The translations under genes and the position numbers were made by a program. A stretch of 5,612 bases of DNA, from the NCBI GenBank assembly GCA_014872655.1, contig WHHJ01000084.1:1-5612 (forward strand), read 5' to 3'. Below, in pieces: positions 5,557 to 5,612 of this stretch (within the stretch, counting starts at the first letter, position 1; every line of letters starts with the position of its first letter). The stretch is from Clostridia bacterium. Lineage in GTDB: Bacteria > Bacillota > Clostridia > Oscillospirales > UBA644. The notes under the pieces were generated by a model. The model was given only the letters and a program-made list of their open reading frames with translations, was not told the DNA's origin and made no database searches.

Positions 5557-5612
5557 AGCAAGAACATCATTCTTATACAAACTATAATAAAAGGAAAGCA
5601 AAACGGTTACCC
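5557..5612 (+). other. Short downstream spacer; no terminator seen
   Basis: The 56 bases after the binding-protein stop contain a weak 5-base hairpin (AAGAA/TTCTT, 5560-5574) without a following T-run, so I do not call a terminator. A perfect TATAAT lies at 5583-5588, but nothing like a -35 box lies 16-18 bases before it. The purine-rich AAAAGGAAAG at 5589-5598 could be part of a ribosome binding site, but no start codon follows before the edge. The operon probably continues, or a new promoter begins here. Confidence 0.5.

Noticed and set aside
5560..5574. Hairpin AAGAA-CATCA-TTCTT after the binding protein as a terminator
   Set aside because: The stem is only five mostly A-T pairs and no T-run follows, so it is too weak for a rho-independent terminator.

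Overview
The window looks like chromosomal DNA of a low-GC Gram-positive bacterium, most likely a clostridial Firmicute. The evidence is strong GGAGG-type ribosome binding sites before every gene, a very AT-rich intergenic region, genes of moderate GC, and a lipoprotein signal peptide on the solute-binding protein. I cannot name the species.

Layout: positions 1-150 hold the first 50 codons of a minus-strand gene that runs off the left edge. Positions 151-594 are a 444-base, AT-rich divergent intergenic region. It contains several candidate control sites: a near-consensus CcpA (cre) site, two abutting palindromes, a 21-base-spaced direct repeat, two candidate -10 boxes, and a 9-base inverted repeat that ends just before the first ribosome binding site. 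From 595 to 5556 four plus-strand genes form one tight operon: a double-domain sugar ABC ATPase, two membrane permeases, and a lipid-anchored substrate-binding protein. Gaps are 1 base, a 4-base ATGA overlap, and 27 bases to the corrected start. The last 56 bases are noncoding as far as I can see and contain no obvious terminator, so the operon may continue to the right.

Together the four genes encode a complete CUT2-class (ribose/rhamnose/AI-2 type) importer. The binding protein captures the ligand outside the membrane, the two different permeases form the channel, and the single fused ATPase drives transport. The binding protein resembles the rhamnose-binding RhaS group more than the AI-2 receptor LsrB. 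L-rhamnose or a related deoxysugar is therefore the best guess, but no catabolic gene lies in the window to confirm it. The most unusual point is the second permease, which carries a C-terminal cytoplasmic extension of about 88 charged residues, predicted coiled coil, that ordinary members of this family lack.
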